The notes under the pieces are model-generated. The model was not told where the DNA came from. It ran no database searches and was given only the letters and a program-made list of their open reading frames with translations. The translations under genes were made by a program, and so were the position numbers. From Hemerocallis citrina (taxonomy: Eukaryota; Streptophyta; Magnoliopsida; Asparagales; Asphodelaceae), in NCBI GenBank assembly GCA_017893485.1, contig CM030361.1, positions 141,980,941 through 142,044,940 on the forward strand: a stretch of 64,000 nucleotides of DNA, written 5' to 3'. Below are positions 61,966-64,000 of the stretch, in pieces. Position 1 is the stretch's first letter, and each line of letters starts with the position of its first letter.

Positions 61966-62504
61966 AGTTTTTAATCGAATTCGATGAATGTAAGTAATTG
62001 TTATAAATAATTATTTATTTACTTTAAAAGATTTTATGGTGTAACCAATTTCTGTAGATAGGTGATTATATAATTTTTTTTGAAGAGATTTTTTTACTCA
62101 CCAAAAATGGAAAAATTTTATGTTAAAAACCAAAAATACTGAAATTGCTTGTAATTCAAATAAAAATATTAAGAAGAAACATTATCATAATAAATGCAAT
62201 AATTCAAAAATGAAAGAAACACTATCAAAAATATTAAAAAGAAACATTTTTGGACTATATTATTTATTTTGCTGAATATTTTTATTAGATTTACAAACAA
62301 CTTTATGAATACTTGGTCTGTAGAGTGAAATGTTCTGCTAATATCTCTCTGCTTACCCGTTATTGACAATGACGGGTTACAAACAACTTTATGAATACTT
62401 GGTCTGTATAGTGAAATGTTTGAATTTTTTACCAAACTATCCCACTTTTTGTAAGTATGTACGAAACTATCCTTGTTTGAAAATTTAATACCAAAACATC
62501 CCTG

Positions 62505-62960
62505 TCCTTAACGGGGTAAATGAGTCTAGTAGTTTTCCTAGCGTTAACCCCGTTAACGTGCTGATGGGGATACAACTTTTTCCCTTGAGTGGGGATTTAC
62601 AGAAAAACTCATCCTATATAGACTCATTAATCCCGTTAGCGGTAGTATTTAAACCACTCGCATTAATGGGGTTAACGTTTGTAGTTGGGACAGTATGGGG
62701 AACTACCTCAAAGAGCGGTGTGCGTAAAAAATCACTAAGCATAGACACATTAACTCAGTTAACGTGCCTATTATTACCAAAGCCGTTAACTGAGTTAACG
62801 AGTGTGAAGATTTCAGGTTTCCAGAAAGTTGAAAATTTCTGGAAATTGGAGATACTCACACACGTTAACTCAGTTAATGTGCCTTGTTTTACCAAGGCTG
62901 TTAACTCAGCTAACGTGCCTTGTTTTACCAAGGCCATTAACTCAGTTAATATGTATGCCT
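62505..62960. repeat. Cluster of GTTAACTCAGTTAAC-type palindromes
   Basis: About nine degenerate palindromes lie at irregular spacing: GTTAACCCCGTTAACGTG (62543), ATTAATGGGGTTAACG (62664), ATTAACTCAGTTAACGTG (62749), GTTAACTGAGTTAACG (62784), GTTAACTCAGTTAATGTG (62864), GTTAACTCAGCTAACGTG (62900) and ATTAACTCAGTTAATATG (62937) among them. The last ones are separated by a repeated CCTTGTTTTACCAAGGC string. The open frame on + across it translates the repeat and is not taken as a gene. Confidence 0.8.
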
Positions 62961-63380
62961 ATCTTCACAAACAAACAGACAGGGTGAAGTAAATTCGTGA
63001 TTGTGTGGTTCATTAAATGAATAAATAATCTGCGAATTACTTTGTGAGTTTAGTTTGACATGAACGAAAGATTTCCAACCCGTTCTAGAAGTAGTTCCCC
63101 ATCTAGCTTCATTCTGATTATTTGGTGACTCCCCGACTTTATTACATACATATGATTTATCCACTACATTATTTCCCTTATATTTATTTCCACCCTTACG
63201 CATAGCAAAACCCGCACATTTACAGTATGATGAATAAAATTTTTCCGCTTCCTTTAAAGTGGAAAATGTCATACCAATCTTCGGTTTTAGGTGTCCGTCA
63301 ACATAAGGAAAAAACTCGCCAATTTGTTGTGCCCTCACAAATTTTTCTCCGGCAGCAGAACTTCCTTCAAAACTATCCAT
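62946..63380 (-). pseudogene. FAR1/FHY3-type DNA-binding domain fragment
   Basis: 144 residues. The FAR1 DNA-binding domain is seen in PKIGMTFSTLKEAEKFYSSY, CAGFAMRKGG, KSYVCNKVGES, TGWKSFVHVKL and FNEPHNHEF. FAR1-family proteins derive from Mutator-like transposases. The family usually has a second zinc-binding Cys in an Arg-x-Gly-Cys context; here Trp replaces it (SRTGWKSF), so zinc binding is doubtful. The frame ends soon after the His-x-His pair, and no MULE transposase core or SWIM zinc finger follows in the window, so it is a fragment or one exon. Confidence 0.82.
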
Positions 63381-63489
63381 ATCTAAGAAAACAAAAAGGA
63401 GAACAATTATGGCTACTAAACCCGTTACGGAATGTGATGAAAAATTTCTAACTTTATTTACTTATTAATAGAGAAACATGAGAGAACCG

Positions 63490-64000
63490 AACAAAAGACA
63501 TCCAGAATTTATAAAACTTTGCAACTCGGTTCAATTCACATAACACAAGTCACTCCAACTTGGAGAAGTGAGTTTTGACTAAGGATTCGACAGATACGGG
63601 TGTGTATCGCTTTATTTGGGTTATATCAACCAAAAGCGATACACGCCTGTATCTCACCAACCATCAGTCAAGACTAACATCTATAAGGTGGGGTTGCTTG
63701 TCCATCGTGAGACCATCCTACTCGCAAAATTTCGTATTTTTTGGAGATCGTTAGAAGGGTTTTCTACTCTAACTGCACTGAAAAAGTTCTAAGTAATTTA
63801 GTTCATGTCAGAAATTACAAAACCGCATAAACGGCATCCAAAATTTAAAAAACTTTGTAACTTGGTTGAATTCACCTAGCACAAGCCATCCTAACTTGTA
63901 GAAGTGAGTTTCGACTCACGGTACGAGAGATATGGCGGTGTATCACTTTATTTGTGATTTTTACAACCAAAAGCGATACACGACCGTATCTCCCGAACCA
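63490..64000. repeat. Inverted array of the ~337-bp unit, running off the window
   Basis: GGCATCCAAAATTTAAAAAAC and TTGGTTGAATTCACC near 63831-63870 are the reverse complement of strings at 57050-57090, so this array is inverted relative to 56815-58190. One whole unit (about 63495-63790) and part of a second are visible. Each holds the same GATACGG...CGTATCTC dyad. Confidence 0.85.

Larger units (their letters stand above)
55967..64000. mobile_element. Large Mutator-like element carrying PMD and FAR1 fragments (right end outside window)
   Basis: The left edge, after an AT run, reads GAGACTTCTTCGGTCGC, then the palindrome CGGGTCTGTGTGCACAGACCCG. Tandem ~337-bp units (56815-58190) follow, then a broken PMD gene (+), palindromic and telomere-like repeats, a FAR1 DNA-binding fragment (-), and an inverted array of the same unit from about 63490 to the window end. 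Terminal inverted arrays around captured or transposase-related genes fit Mutator-like elements, where FAR1/FHY3 domains originate. The right terminus and duplication are not in view, so the class is inference. Confidence 0.5.

Noticed and set aside
62558..62992. 144-codon + frame with repeated ANVPCFTKA-like phrases
   Set aside because: It is the translation of the GTTAACTCAGTTAAC palindrome cluster, with no family resemblance.

Overview
This is nuclear DNA of a flowering plant, almost certainly a repeat-rich eudicot. It has intron-containing genes with GT/AG splice sites, a miR156 target site, initiator-tRNA-Met primer sites on every LTR element, and no bacterial operons, CRISPR arrays or rRNA. 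I found one probably functional host gene; nearly everything else is transposable-element sequence.

The host gene is an SBP-box transcription factor (SQUAMOSA promoter-binding-like, closest in layout to the miR156-regulated SPL13-type group) on the + strand. Its three coding exons are 6105-6316, 7452-7579 and 45377-45864 and encode 275 residues. The splice phases match, the SBP domain is complete across the exon 1/2 junction, and the last exon carries a miR156 site. Intron 2 is therefore about 37.8 kb and holds most of the window.

Layout. 1-3975: repeat-like, gene-free DNA, perhaps the end of a long LTR. 3976-5906: SPL upstream region. 6105-7579: SPL exons 1 and 2. 7580-45376: giant intron. 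It contains two copies of a gag-protease-only Copia family (A 10280-13618, B 14430-17721), several copies of a non-coding family with LTRs of about 151 bp (14077, 18284, 39698-41500, 42953-44893), a hAT-like MITE, a PIF-like MITE, and a deep nest: TRIM-2 (19528-39697) contains Copia1 (19636-39508), which contains Copia2 (20286-35608), which contains a gag-only LTR element (21895-29471), which contains TRIM-1 (23442-24669). Target-site duplications confirm most layers. LTR divergence falls from outside to inside, as the nesting order requires.

Downstream of SPL: a retroposed poly(A) element (46476-47310), a CACTA element end (47832) with a broken TNP2 transposase (53244-54401), and a long-TIR foldback element with a 9-bp duplication (48816-50534). 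From about 55967 to the window end lies a large, probably Mutator-like element. It has tandem arrays of a ~337-bp internally palindromic unit on the left and the inverted array on the right, flanking a broken plant-mobile-domain (PMD) gene and a FAR1-type DNA-binding fragment that face each other. This last element is the most system-like novelty; the SPL gene with its nested giant intron is the best-supported finding.
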